Below are positions 26,741 to 34,931 of a DNA stretch of 64,000 nt, one piece after another; within the stretch, counting starts at the first letter, position 1; every line of letters starts with the position of its first letter. Position numbers and translations under genes: made by a program. The stretch is from Sphaerochaeta sp032144095 (GTDB lineage: Bacteria > Spirochaetota > Spirochaetia > Sphaerochaetales > Sphaerochaetaceae). The notes beneath the pieces are model-generated. The model saw nothing but the letters and a program-made list of their open reading frames with translations. It was not told the origin of the DNA and ran no database searches. The stretch spans positions 1-64,000 of the forward strand of contig NZ_JAVSNJ010000008.1 in the NCBI RefSeq assembly GCF_032144095.1, written 5' to 3'.

Positions 26741-27541
26741 CTACAGCCACTTGAGAGCGATAGCCCGCTTGCCTAGGATGTAGTCATCGAAAATAAGGGA
26801 AGCCTTGCAGTTGGCAAGGGCTGCACACACATGCAAGGGAAGCAGATGCTCTTCCCTGGGGTGGCAATAGCGGGCAAAGGGAGCCTTCTCCCAGGAGGCA
26901 AGCAACCTCTCCCTATCCTCGTTGAAGTGCATGCCGGTAGAGACATCGATAAGCCAATCCTGGAATGCATCATTTTCTATATCGACCTTCCGTGATTCTT
27001 TCCAGCTAAATGCCTGCATGTTATGAAAGGAAAAACCTGAACCGATGATGAGGACGTTTTCTGAAAGGAGGTTTTTCAGGGCCTTCCCTACCCGTAGGTG
27101 GGTTGCCGCATCCAACCCCTTTACCAAGGAAAGCTGGATAACAGGGATATCGGCCTCGGGATACATCAACAGCAAGGGAACAAAAAGGCCATGGTCGAAA
27201 CCCCGCTGTTCATCGATTCGGGCAGGCATACAATCTTTTTCAAGCAAAGCTACAATTCTTTTTGCCAATTCAGGATTGCCTTGTGCTGGATAGGTAAACT
27301 CATAGGCCTCTTCTGGAAACCCATAGTAGTCATATACCATGGGAGGATTCATTGCACCCAAAACAGTGGGAAACCGCTCCTCCCAGTGCGCACTGATCAC
27401 CACAATGGCATCCGGCCTGTGAAGTTGTGATGGAAGGTCCTGCATAAAAGAGACCATTGCCCGATGGCCTGGGTCCCCCAGGAGAGGTAAAGGACCTCCC
27501 CCATGGGAAAAATAGAGCACCTGTCCTTTCTGTTCCTGCAT
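26741..27541 (-). CDS. Extradiol ring-cleavage dioxygenase, LigB/DODA (YgiD) family
   Basis: The 266-residue protein belongs to the 4,5-DOPA extradiol dioxygenase-like family. Metal and catalytic histidines are in YFSHGGGPLPL, VISAHWEERF, RGFDHGLFVPLLL and CHPREEHLLPLHVC. An aerobic aromatic substrate is not obvious in this gene neighbourhood; proteins of this family often have no known physiological substrate. ATG 27541 has GGAGGAG upstream; a longer frame from an upstream TTG runs through the intergenic terminator and is rejected. Confidence 0.85.
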   Translation of the reverse strand: MQEQKGQVLYFSHGGGPLPLLGDPGHRAMVSFMQDLPSQLHRPDAIVVISAHWEERFPTVLGAMNPPMVYDYYGFPEEAYEFTYPAQGNPELAKRIVALLEKDCMPARIDEQRGFDHGLFVPLLLMYPEADIPVIQLSLVKGLDAATHLRVGKALKNLLSENVLIIGSGFSFHNMQAFSWKESRKVDIENDAFQDWLIDVSTGMHFNEDRERLLASWEKAPFARYCHPREEHLLPLHVCAALANCKASLIFDDYILGKRAIALKWL

Positions 27542-27666
27542 ACTCTCTCCTCCTTTGAAGAAGTTCAATACACTACAAGTATAGCGCAGAATATTCCATT
27601 GTAAGAGGAAATCAGCAAAGAAGTGAATGAGAAGGAGGAATTTCTTTGTGCTAAGCAGAAACACTT

Positions 27667-27694
27667 GAGGGGTGTCGCCTTGGCAACACCCCTC
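27667..27694 (-). terminator. Terminator-like hairpin after the flavoprotein gene
   Basis: GAGGGGTGT (27667-27675) pairs perfectly with ACACCCCTC (27686-27694), with a 10-base loop. The T-run is poor (AAGTGTTTCT on the minus strand), so termination may be partial and reach the dioxygenase gene. Confidence 0.55.
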
Positions 27695-27717
27695 CCCATC
27701 GTTACTCAACAAATACC

Positions 27718-29628
27718 CTAGATGCAACGAACCGAGTTGAACCCATGGTGCACGGCAGTGAGGATGTTGTCCGGAGTTTCGGCATCCCCTACGAGAGCAC
27801 AATCCACCTTATCGCACAGGGCATCGTACAGCTGGGTATTGGACCTGTACCCTGCTGCAATGGCAACAGTATCGGCCTCAATACTCTTCTCCTTACCCTC
27901 GTGTTCATAGAATACCTTGTTATTCTCGAACCGCAACACCTTGGCACCGGTCACGATCTTGATCTTGCAATCCTCGATCAACTGGCGAAGGGCCTGGTCA
28001 TTGTTCTTGCAGTGGCTGGTTGTCATCAGGATCTCGGGAAGCATCTCGATGAGAGTGACAGAATCGGCCTTCTCGGCACAGTGGCAGGCGGTCTCACACC
28101 CTACAAGGCCAGCTCCCACTACCACCACGTTCTTCCCGTACGCCTTCCTTCCTGTCAACAGATCGTTTGCACCAGTTACGAAGCTCTGGTCAATACCCTT
28201 GATCGGAGGCATTACAGCTGTTGCTCCGGTGGCAAAGATGACCTTGTCATAGTTGCCTCTCAGAATCTCTTCAGCTGAACCATCCTTCATGAGGGAGACC
28301 TTAACGGAACTTCTGTACAATTTCCCGACCAGGTAGTCCACATAATCCTTGACATCCTTTTTGAAGCGGGGACCACCTGCGGCGAGCAAGAGACCACCCA
28401 GTTCATTTCGCTTCTCCCACAGTTCGACCTGCATCCCACGCCCTTCTGCCGTGAGGGCTGCCATCATGCCACCAGGGCCACCACCAATAACCAGCACACG
28501 CTTGGATGGATCTCCTGCTGGTACCGGATAGTAGTCCTCGGCAAAGGCAAGAGGATTGACTGCACACTGCATGATCTTTCCCGAGAAGCCTGCATAGAGG
28601 CACTCGTTACAACCGATACAAGGGGTAATGTCATAGCTCTGGTTCTTCTTCACCTTCTGCACCCAGTAGGGATCGGCGATGGCCATATGCCCAAGACCGA
28701 TCATATCGGCCTTCCCTTCCTGGAGAGCTGCCTCAGCGTCACTGGGATTCTGCATCTTGCCCTGACTCATTACCGGCACTGATACCTGTTTCTTGATCTC
28801 ATAGGCGACGGGAAGCTGGACCATGGGTGGCTGGTAGACTGTGTTGATCGCCTTGTACCATGCCTCATAGCAGCCGACATCCACATGCAGGGCATCGACA
28901 CCGGCTTGTTCCAGAATCTTGGCCATCGCAATACCCTCTTCCATTTCGCGTCCACCTTCCACTCCGTGGTAGGGGGTGAACTTAAAGAGGATGGGGAAAC
29001 CCGGGCCGACTGCATCGCGAATGGCCTGTACACACTCAACAGAGAAACGCATCCGGTTCTCAAGGCTTCCACCATATTCATCGGTTCGCTTGTTCCACAT
29101 GCTGGTCTGGAACTGGTCCATCAGATACCCACCATAGCCATGAAGCTCGACAGCATCGGCACCTGCCCGTTTCGCCGTCGCTGCACCTTCTGCCATTTTC
29201 TGCACAAGGAACTTGATGTCATCGAGGCTGAACGCCTTGCACTTCAAGCCAGGGAACCAGAATGAATCGACTTCGCTTGCCGAGTAAGGACGTACGTCGC
29301 CGGTGGTGAACTGCATCCTTCCCAGGCCAGGGGTAAGCTGGACGCAAAGCTTTGCTCCCTGATTATGGATACGACGCGCCAGAAAATTGAGCTGTTCAAA
29401 GGATTTTGCACTTCCAAGCACGTTGCAAGCCTTTGCTTCGTACTGCATGGTCACCTGGTTTGCCCCTGTGATAATCAAACCAAACCCACCCTTGGCGCGC
29501 TCCTCATAATACCTGATCGAACGATCAGAGAACGATCCATCGGCATCGGTCTGAGTCCCCATCGGTGCCATATAGATACGGTTGCGAAGCTTCATGTTTG
29601 CTATACGCGTCTGTTCCAAAATCTTCAT
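27718..29628 (-). CDS. NADH:flavin oxidoreductase of the 2,4-dienoyl-CoA/enoate reductase type
   Basis: The 636-residue flavoprotein combines an old-yellow-enzyme barrel binding FMN (residues 1 to about 340) with a 4Fe-4S site CIGCNECLYAGFSGKIMQC and a C-terminal FAD/NAD(P)H domain. The C-terminal domain has two dinucleotide motifs (VLVIGGGPGGMMAA and VVVVGAGLVGCETA). Relatives include FadH, trimethylamine dehydrogenase and BaiCD-type enoate reductases; they reduce activated C=C bonds in anaerobes. ATG 29628 follows GGAGG by seven bases. It is divergent from a TetR gene with two operator-like palindromes between. Confidence 0.85.
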   Translation of the reverse strand: MKILEQTRIANMKLRNRIYMAPMGTQTDADGSFSDRSIRYYEERAKGGFGLIITGANQVTMQYEAKACNVLGSAKSFEQLNFLARRIHNQGAKLCVQLTPGLGRMQFTTGDVRPYSASEVDSFWFPGLKCKAFSLDDIKFLVQKMAEGAATAKRAGADAVELHGYGGYLMDQFQTSMWNKRTDEYGGSLENRMRFSVECVQAIRDAVGPGFPILFKFTPYHGVEGGREMEEGIAMAKILEQAGVDALHVDVGCYEAWYKAINTVYQPPMVQLPVAYEIKKQVSVPVMSQGKMQNPSDAEAALQEGKADMIGLGHMAIADPYWVQKVKKNQSYDITPCIGCNECLYAGFSGKIMQCAVNPLAFAEDYYPVPAGDPSKRVLVIGGGPGGMMAALTAEGRGMQVELWEKRNELGGLLLAAGGPRFKKDVKDYVDYLVGKLYRSSVKVSLMKDGSAEEILRGNYDKVIFATGATAVMPPIKGIDQSFVTGANDLLTGRKAYGKNVVVVGAGLVGCETACHCAEKADSVTLIEMLPEILMTTSHCKNNDQALRQLIEDCKIKIVTGAKVLRFENNKVFYEHEGKEKSIEADTVAIAAGYRSNTQLYDALCDKVDCALVGDAETPDNILTAVHHGFNSVRCI

Positions 29629-29669
29629 GCTACATCCTCCAGTCAATTGGTGTATCGTGATCCTAGCTG

Positions 29670-29685
29670 TATTACCGCGGTAATA
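29670..29685. promoter_or_regulatory. TetR operator 1
   Basis: This is a perfect palindrome, TATTACCGCGGTAATA, extending by one more base pair each side (29669-29686). It covers the predicted -10 (TATTAC on the minus strand) of the flavoprotein gene. Confidence 0.7.
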
Positions 29686-29708
29686 CTTTTTGTTACTTGG
29701 GTAAACAA
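29680..29708 (-). promoter_or_regulatory. Promoter of the flavoprotein gene
   Basis: On the minus strand TTGTTT (29703-29708) and TATTAC (29680-29685) have a 17-base spacer. The -35 is weak, but both hexamers overlap operator-like palindromes, as expected for repression. Confidence 0.5.
29693..29704. promoter_or_regulatory. TetR operator 2
   Basis: TTACTTGGGTAA matches the core TTACCGCGGTAA of operator 1 at 9 of 12 positions. The centres are 21 bp apart, two helical turns. Confidence 0.5.
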
Positions 29709-29822
29709 TACCAAAGAAATATCCCTATGTCAATTCTTTTTTATCGATAAAAAGACAGCGAAGAAAACCGATACTTGTTGAAGCACGATGCATCTGCTAC
29801 AGTTAGGCTTGAGGGGGCGAAC

Positions 29823-30389
29823 ATGGACATGAAAGCACAGATTGTGCAGACAGGTGGTGAGCTGTTCAGGCAAAACGGCTATGACGCAGTCACCGTACAA
29901 GATATCTGCCAAGCCTGTAACATCACCAAACCGACCTTCTATTATCACATCAAGTCAAAGCAGGACATCCTCCTGCAGCTCTATGATGTCATCGTCGACA
30001 ACCTTACCCCCATACTCCTCCAGATGATCCACACCTCTTCGAGTTGGGACCAGATCAAGCTGCTCTTCAACCACCTCATCGACCACATCACCACCCTGGG
30101 GGCCGACCTGAACAGCCAACTGCTCATCGTGAACCTCCAACGGAAGGAACGGGCCCTTCACTTGAGAAAGGCCCTGGAAGAGATAGCCATCGATATTATT
30201 GCCACAGGCCAGAAAAGCGGACAGTTCAGGAATGCCAACAATGCAGGAAGCCTCTATGAGGCTGCTGCCTTCATGTTCACCGGCTACGAATATATGTGGT
30301 GCACATTACAGGGAGAGTTCGACTGGAAAGGAGGGTTCTTCCAGTCGCTGGTGAATCTCCTGGATGTTGAGCCCTCATTACGGGGCTAA
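29823..30389 (+). CDS. TetR-family transcriptional regulator
   Basis: The 188-residue protein has a TetR helix-turn-helix: GGELFRQNGYDAVTVQDICQ followed by ITKPTFYYHIKSKQDIL. The ligand domain is unassigned. ATG 29823 with an upstream GAGGGGG is preferred over an in-frame ATG 16 codons earlier, which has no ribosome site. It probably represses the divergent flavoprotein gene, and perhaps itself, through the two palindromes at 29670-29704. Confidence 0.82.
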   Translation: MDMKAQIVQTGGELFRQNGYDAVTVQDICQACNITKPTFYYHIKSKQDILLQLYDVIVDNLTPILLQMIHTSSSWDQIKLLFNHLIDHITTLGADLNSQLLIVNLQRKERALHLRKALEEIAIDIIATGQKSGQFRNANNAGSLYEAAAFMFTGYEYMWCTLQGEFDWKGGFFQSLVNLLDVEPSLRG

Positions 30390-30516
30390 TCCCCACATAG
30401 AAGTGACACCACCCTCCACCCCGCTAGGATATCAATATTTGTACTTATAGCTATTATCCTATAGACGCATGTTCACATATTATGTATTCTATCAAAAAAA
30501 TTTCTAGGAGAAATGC

Positions 30517-31002
30517 ATGAAAAAAACTCTTCTCGTTCTTCTTTCCGTCGTAATGCTTGTCTCTCTGACAAGCTGTGCATCCATTGTCAGCAGTGACAAG
30601 TATCCGGTGACCATCACCAGCGATCCCAATGAGGCAAAGATTACCATAACCGACAGCAACAACCGCGTAGTCTACCAGGGCAAGACCCCTGCCATAGTAA
30701 CCCTTGATGCAAGCAATGGATTCTTCAAGAAGGGATCCTACTCCATCAAGTTCGAAAAAGCAGGCTTTGAAGACTCCGTATACACCCTTACAAGCACGAT
30801 CGATGGCTGGTACTGGGGAAATCTCTTGATGGGCGGGGTCCTTGGTATGGTCATCATCGACCCCCTTACCGGGGCAATGTGGAAACTTGACCCGAACGTT
30901 TCCCAGATCCTTGTAGAGAAGGTTGCCAATGCCCAGTTGAACATCATGAACTTCAATGATATCCCCCAAGAGTGGACTGACCACCTGATAAAACTCAGCT
31001 AG
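30517..31002 (+). CDS. Lipoprotein with PEGA-like domain
   Basis: This 161-residue protein has a lipoprotein signal (MKKTLLVLLSVVMLVSLTSC, lipidated Cys20). A beta-rich domain follows, with PVTITSDPNEAKITI and YQGKTPAIVTL resembling a PEGA repeat, and then a Gly-rich hydrophobic segment (GNLLMGGVLGMVIIDPLTGAMW) that may insert in a membrane. Such proteins are often called surface or cell-envelope lipoproteins of unknown role. AGGAG lies upstream. A strong hairpin follows. Confidence 0.75.
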   Translation: MKKTLLVLLSVVMLVSLTSCASIVSSDKYPVTITSDPNEAKITITDSNNRVVYQGKTPAIVTLDASNGFFKKGSYSIKFEKAGFEDSVYTLTSTIDGWYWGNLLMGGVLGMVIIDPLTGAMWKLDPNVSQILVEKVANAQLNIMNFNDIPQEWTDHLIKLS

Positions 31003-31016
31003 GAAGGGAATATGAA

Positions 31017-31042
31017 GAGACCTCCTGAAGCCAGGAGGTCTC
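31017..31042. terminator. Bidirectional hairpin between the lipoprotein gene and the his operon
   Basis: GAGACCTCCTG (31017-31027) pairs perfectly with CAGGAGGTCTC (31032-31042) across a 4-base loop. It sits between converging transcripts and has no long T-run on either side. Confidence 0.65.
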
Positions 31043-31070
31043 AATCGTTATACACCAGTTTTTCTCAGTC

Positions 31071-31679
31071 TTATCTGCTATGGCGACCCTTAAGGACATC
31101 GATCACTTCACTGAGGGGGACATTCTTCTCTGCAAGCAACACCAGGAAGTGGTACATCAGATCAGCAGCTTCACCTAGAAAAAGACTTTTGTTGTCATCC
31201 TTGCTCTCAATGATGAGTTCCACGGCCTCTTCTCCGACCTTCTGGGCGATCTTGTTCAGACCACGGCTAAAGAGGTGGTTGGTGTAGGAACCCTCCTGGG
31301 GATACTCCCTCCGGTCGTTGATCACCTCCTCAAGGTAGAAGAGGAACTCGCTGGAGGTCACTTCAGCAGGATCATTGACCTCACTGAAACAGGTATCACT
31401 GCCTGTATGGCAGACAGGTCCTGAAGGAATTGCTTTGATGAGCAGGGCATCGTGATCACAATCCTCAACAATCTCACGGACCTTAAGATAGTTTCCGCTG
31501 GTCTCTCCCTTGGTCCAGAGCTTCTGACGGCTCCTTGACCAGAAGGTAACCAGACCTCTATCACGGGTAAGTTTCAGCGACTCTTCGTTCATATAGCCAA
31601 GCATCAGCACCCTTCGGGTGACTGCATCTTGGACAATTGCTGGAATGAGTCCATTCATTTTCGTAAAATCAAGTGCCAT
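31071..31679 (-). CDS. hisI: Bifunctional phosphoribosyl-AMP cyclohydrolase/phosphoribosyl-ATP pyrophosphatase
   Basis: HisI(E) performs steps 2 and 3 of histidine synthesis. The N-terminal cyclohydrolase half shows the metal motif EDCDHDALL and CHTGSDTCF; the C-terminal pyrophosphatase half has the acidic helix QKVGEEAVELIIESKD and EAADLMYHFLVLL. At 202 residues it matches the fused enterobacterial protein. It is the last gene of the operon, 11 bases after hisF. Confidence 0.95.
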   Translation of the reverse strand: MALDFTKMNGLIPAIVQDAVTRRVLMLGYMNEESLKLTRDRGLVTFWSRSRQKLWTKGETSGNYLKVREIVEDCDHDALLIKAIPSGPVCHTGSDTCFSEVNDPAEVTSSEFLFYLEEVINDRREYPQEGSYTNHLFSRGLNKIAQKVGEEAVELIIESKDDNKSLFLGEAADLMYHFLVLLAEKNVPLSEVIDVLKGRHSR

Positions 31680-31690
31680 TTCGAAACTCC

Positions 31691-32473
31691 TTACTGCCGG
31701 GTACGCATAGTTATACCACGTTGCGAAAGAAAAATCTTCAGCTCAGGTATGTCAATTTCATGAAAATGAAAAATAGAAGCAGCAAGGGCTGCATCGGCCT
31801 TGGCCTTGGTGAACACATCCACGAAGTGTTCCATCGTCCCAGCCCCACCACTTGCTATGACCGGGATGCCGACAGCCTCTCCTACCCGGCGGGTAATATC
31901 CAAGGCAAACCCTTGCTTGACCCCATCGTTCTCCATGGAAGTCAGCAAGATCTCCCCACAACCACGGCCATAGGCTTCCTTTGCCCAGGCAACCACCTCA
32001 AGGCCGGTAGGTTTGCGCCCACCATGGACATAGACCTCCCAACCCTCTTCGGTTGCACTGTCGAAGCGAGGATTGCGCCGTGCATCGATGGCACAGACGA
32101 TGCACTGCGAGCCGTACTGGAGGGCGAGTGTGTCGATCACCGAGGGGTCAGCCACCGCCTGGCTATTGATGGAGATCTTATCGGCACCACTGTCCAACAA
32201 CACCCCGACATCACCTATGGTGCGAATGCCTCCTCCAACGGTAAAAGGGATGCCAATATGGTCAGCAATACGACGAACCAGAGCACTGAAGGTGGAACGG
32301 TTCTCCACTGTAGCAGTTATGTCAAGGAACGTGAGTTCATCAGCACCACTGGCGCTATAGAGCTGTGCAAGCTCAACTGCGTCCCCTGCATCACGCAAAT
32401 TGATGAAGTTCACCCCTTTTACCGTGCGTCCGTCCCTTACGTCAAGGCATGGGATAATCCGTTTAGCTAGCAT
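31691..32473 (-). CDS. hisF: Imidazole glycerol phosphate synthase, cyclase subunit
   Basis: HisF forms imidazole glycerol phosphate and AICAR with ammonia from HisH. The 260-residue (beta-alpha)8 barrel begins MLAKRIIPCLDVRDGRTVKG, whose Asp is catalytic, and includes the phosphate loops TVGGGIRTIGD and VIASGGAGTMEHF. ATG 32473 gives the standard start and overlaps hisA by 11 bases; earlier in-frame starts lie inside hisA. Confidence 0.95.
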   Translation of the reverse strand: MLAKRIIPCLDVRDGRTVKGVNFINLRDAGDAVELAQLYSASGADELTFLDITATVENRSTFSALVRRIADHIGIPFTVGGGIRTIGDVGVLLDSGADKISINSQAVADPSVIDTLALQYGSQCIVCAIDARRNPRFDSATEEGWEVYVHGGRKPTGLEVVAWAKEAYGRGCGEILLTSMENDGVKQGFALDITRRVGEAVGIPVIASGGAGTMEHFVDVFTKAKADAALAASIFHFHEIDIPELKIFLSQRGITMRTRQ

Positions 32474-33197
32474 CTGTCTCCTCCCTAAAGGCTGTGAGTT
32501 CATCGAGGGTGATGGCCCCTTCGTAGAGGGCCTTCCCGATAATGGCGCCATCAAGACCGGATGAGCGCAACTGGCGCAAATCCCCTATGGATGCGATGCC
32601 ACCAGATGCGATGAGGCGCAAGGAAGGCCTGTTGGCAAGCAGCGTTTCGTACAAGGCAAACGAAGGGCCGCCCATCATCCCGTCAAGGGCGATGTCGGTA
32701 CAGATGACGCGAGAGAACCCCTTGGCAAGGTAGGAATCAATGAAAGGCCCCACCTCGAGGGTCGTAGTCTCAAGCCATCCATGGGTTGCAATCCTCCCTC
32801 CCTTGGCATCAGAACCCAGGATGAGCTTGTCAGGGCCATAGAGGGAGAGCCAACCGGTGACCAATGCTGGGTCATTTGCTGCTACCGAGCCGCAGGTCAC
32901 CATGCTTGCCCCTGCAGCAAAGGCATCCTTCAGGTCCTCGCTTCGCTTGATGCCACCGCCGAAATCTATGACCAGGCTCGTGTTTGCGGCAATCCTTTCA
33001 AGGGTGCGGATGTTGACAATTCTCCCACCCTTGGCGCCATCGAGGTCTACAAGGTGGAGGCGCCTGATGCCATGCTCCTCAAACCGTTTTGCTACCTCCA
33101 GGGGATCGGAAGCATACTGCTTCTTTGCACTGTAATTACCCTGGCTGAGACGTACACAGGCACCGTCGATAATATCAATAGCTGGAATAAGGTCCAT
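32463..33197 (-). CDS. hisA: ProFAR isomerase
   Basis: HisA isomerises the aminoaldose ProFAR to PRFAR. The 244-residue barrel starts MDLIPAIDIIDGACVRLSQG with the catalytic Asp, has DFGGGIKRSED and CTDIALDGMMGG (second catalytic Asp), and ASGGIASIGDL near the C terminus. It overlaps hisH by one base and hisF by 11. Confidence 0.95.
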   Translation of the reverse strand: MDLIPAIDIIDGACVRLSQGNYSAKKQYASDPLEVAKRFEEHGIRRLHLVDLDGAKGGRIVNIRTLERIAANTSLVIDFGGGIKRSEDLKDAFAAGASMVTCGSVAANDPALVTGWLSLYGPDKLILGSDAKGGRIATHGWLETTTLEVGPFIDSYLAKGFSRVICTDIALDGMMGGPSFALYETLLANRPSLRLIASGGIASIGDLRQLRSSGLDGAIIGKALYEGAITLDELTAFREETDAS

Positions 33198-33793
33198 CAG
33201 AGGGCCTCCTCAATAAAATTCTTCAGCATCAGGGCTCCAGACGGGCCACTCTTCTCCGGATGGAACTGGCAACCCCAAAAGTTATCCTTGTGCAAAGAGG
33301 CGCTGAACCTCACCGATGCATACTCAGTCGTGGCGATGGTATTGGCCGAGAGGGGCAGGTAGTAGCTATGGACGAAATAACACCACAGAGGGTCGGAAAG
33401 GCCCTTGAAAAGTGGAACCTGCTCAAACGAAAGGGTGTTCCAGCCCATATGGGGGATCTTCTCCCCTTGGAGGGGCACGAACTTCTTCACCACTTCATCA
33501 AAGATCCCCAGACATTTGGTGTCATGCTCCTCACTGAAACTGGACATGAGCTGCATACCGAGGCAGATGCCCAAAAAAGGCTGGCGCAAGGTAGGCAGGA
33601 AGGTATCCAAACCCCTCTCTTGCAGGTAGGCCATTGCAGTGGAGGCTTCCCCTACACCGGGGAAGATTACCCTGTCGGCATCCTTGAGTTCATCGTGGTC
33701 GTCGGTAACCATCGCCTCATAGCCAAGTCGCTTGAGGGCACACAATACCGAGCGGGTGTTGCCTGCATTATATTTGACTATCGCTATCTTCAT
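33197..33793 (-). CDS. hisH: Imidazole glycerol phosphate synthase, glutamine amidotransferase subunit
   Basis: HisH supplies ammonia to HisF. The 198-residue class I amidotransferase has the nucleophile in FLGICLGMQLM (Cys in GICLG) and the His-Glu dyad in CQFHPEKSG. The start MKIAIVKYNAGN at 33793 is preferred; the upstream frame is hisB sequence. It overlaps hisB by four bases. Confidence 0.95.
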   Translation of the reverse strand: MKIAIVKYNAGNTRSVLCALKRLGYEAMVTDDHDELKDADRVIFPGVGEASTAMAYLQERGLDTFLPTLRQPFLGICLGMQLMSSFSEEHDTKCLGIFDEVVKKFVPLQGEKIPHMGWNTLSFEQVPLFKGLSDPLWCYFVHSYYLPLSANTIATTEYASVRFSASLHKDNFWGCQFHPEKSGPSGALMLKNFIEEAL

Positions 33794-34929
33794 AGAAGTC
33801 CTTTGGTGGAAGGAAGGGCATCGGAGAAAGGGTACTTGTGCACAGCATGCCTGAGGGCTCGGGAGAAGGCCTTGAACAGGGCCTCCACCTGGTGGTGGAC
33901 ATTGCCCTGCGACACCTTCATCGCCAGATTGCACTGGGAGGCATCGCTGAAGGACTTGAAGAAGTGCTCAACCATCTCAGTAGGGAAGGTTCCCACATAC
34001 TCCCTCCGGAACTGGACATCCCAGAGGAAGGAAGGGCGGCCCGAAAAGTCCAGGGCGACCTCGGCTAGCACATCATCCATGGTAAGCAGCTCAAAGCCAT
34101 ATCGGCTTATGCCCCGCTTATCCCCCAAGGCCTGCCTGACAGCCTGTCCAAGGGCGAGGCCTACATCCTCCACACTGTGGTGCTCGTCGATCACCAGGTC
34201 CCCATGGGCATGGAGGGTGATGTCCAGACCACTGTGCCTGAGCACCTGGTCGAGCATATGGTTGAAAAATGGGATATGGGTTTCTATCGTGCCAAGGCCC
34301 GAACCATCGAGATTGACCGTGAGGGAAATCTCGGTCTCCTTGGTATTCCTGCTTACCGTTGCCATACGGGGAGCATGCTTGGGATCTTCCAGGAGGAAGG
34401 AGGCCACACTCTGCCAGTTGTCGCTGATGAAGATGCAGGTGGCACGAAGCTCCTCGTCCAGTTCATTCTCCCGCTCTGGATTGGCAAACCAGATAGCCTT
34501 GCATCCCAGGTTATAGGCCAGCCTCACATCGGTGATGCGGTCCCCTATCACCACAGAGTTGGCAATGTCGTACTCACCGTCAAGGTATTTTCCCAACATC
34601 CCGATCTTCGGCTTACGGCCCGGGCAGTTGTCCTCAGGGAGGGAGAAATCGACATGGATATCGTCGAAGACGATCCCCTCACCTTGTAGGGTCTGCAAGA
34701 TCCTCTCCTGCGGCTTGTCAAAACTCTCCTGGGGAAAGGAGGGAGTACCTACCCCATCCTGGTTGCTTACCATCGCAAAGTAGAAAGCCCCTTCCCGTCG
34801 GATCCTCCCCAAGGCCCCAAAGACCCCTGGGATATATTCGATCTTCTCGTAGGAGTCAATCTGGTCTTCCACTACGATGATCCCATCTCGATCAAGAAAC
34901 AATACGGCCTTATGCATCTTCTGGTTCAT
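33790..34929 (-). CDS. hisB: Bifunctional histidinol-phosphatase/imidazoleglycerol-phosphate dehydratase
   Basis: The 379-residue fusion carries a HAD-type phosphatase (residues 1 to about 175; LFLDRDGII with Asp13 and Asp15, SNQDG, VIGDRITD) and the dehydratase (NLDGSGLGTIETHIPFFNHM, VDEHHSVED and HHQVEALFKA). In the Escherichia enzyme a zinc loop C-x-H-x5-C-x-C precedes RKPK. Here the region reads VDFSLPEDNCPGRKPK, so only one of the four ligands remains. The catalytic aspartates are intact. It begins two bases after hisC ends. Confidence 0.93.
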   Translation of the reverse strand: MNQKMHKAVLFLDRDGIIVVEDQIDSYEKIEYIPGVFGALGRIRREGAFYFAMVSNQDGVGTPSFPQESFDKPQERILQTLQGEGIVFDDIHVDFSLPEDNCPGRKPKIGMLGKYLDGEYDIANSVVIGDRITDVRLAYNLGCKAIWFANPERENELDEELRATCIFISDNWQSVASFLLEDPKHAPRMATVSRNTKETEISLTVNLDGSGLGTIETHIPFFNHMLDQVLRHSGLDITLHAHGDLVIDEHHSVEDVGLALGQAVRQALGDKRGISRYGFELLTMDDVLAEVALDFSGRPSFLWDVQFRREYVGTFPTEMVEHFFKSFSDASQCNLAMKVSQGNVHHQVEALFKAFSRALRHAVHKYPFSDALPSTKGLL

Positions 34930-34931
34930 TA

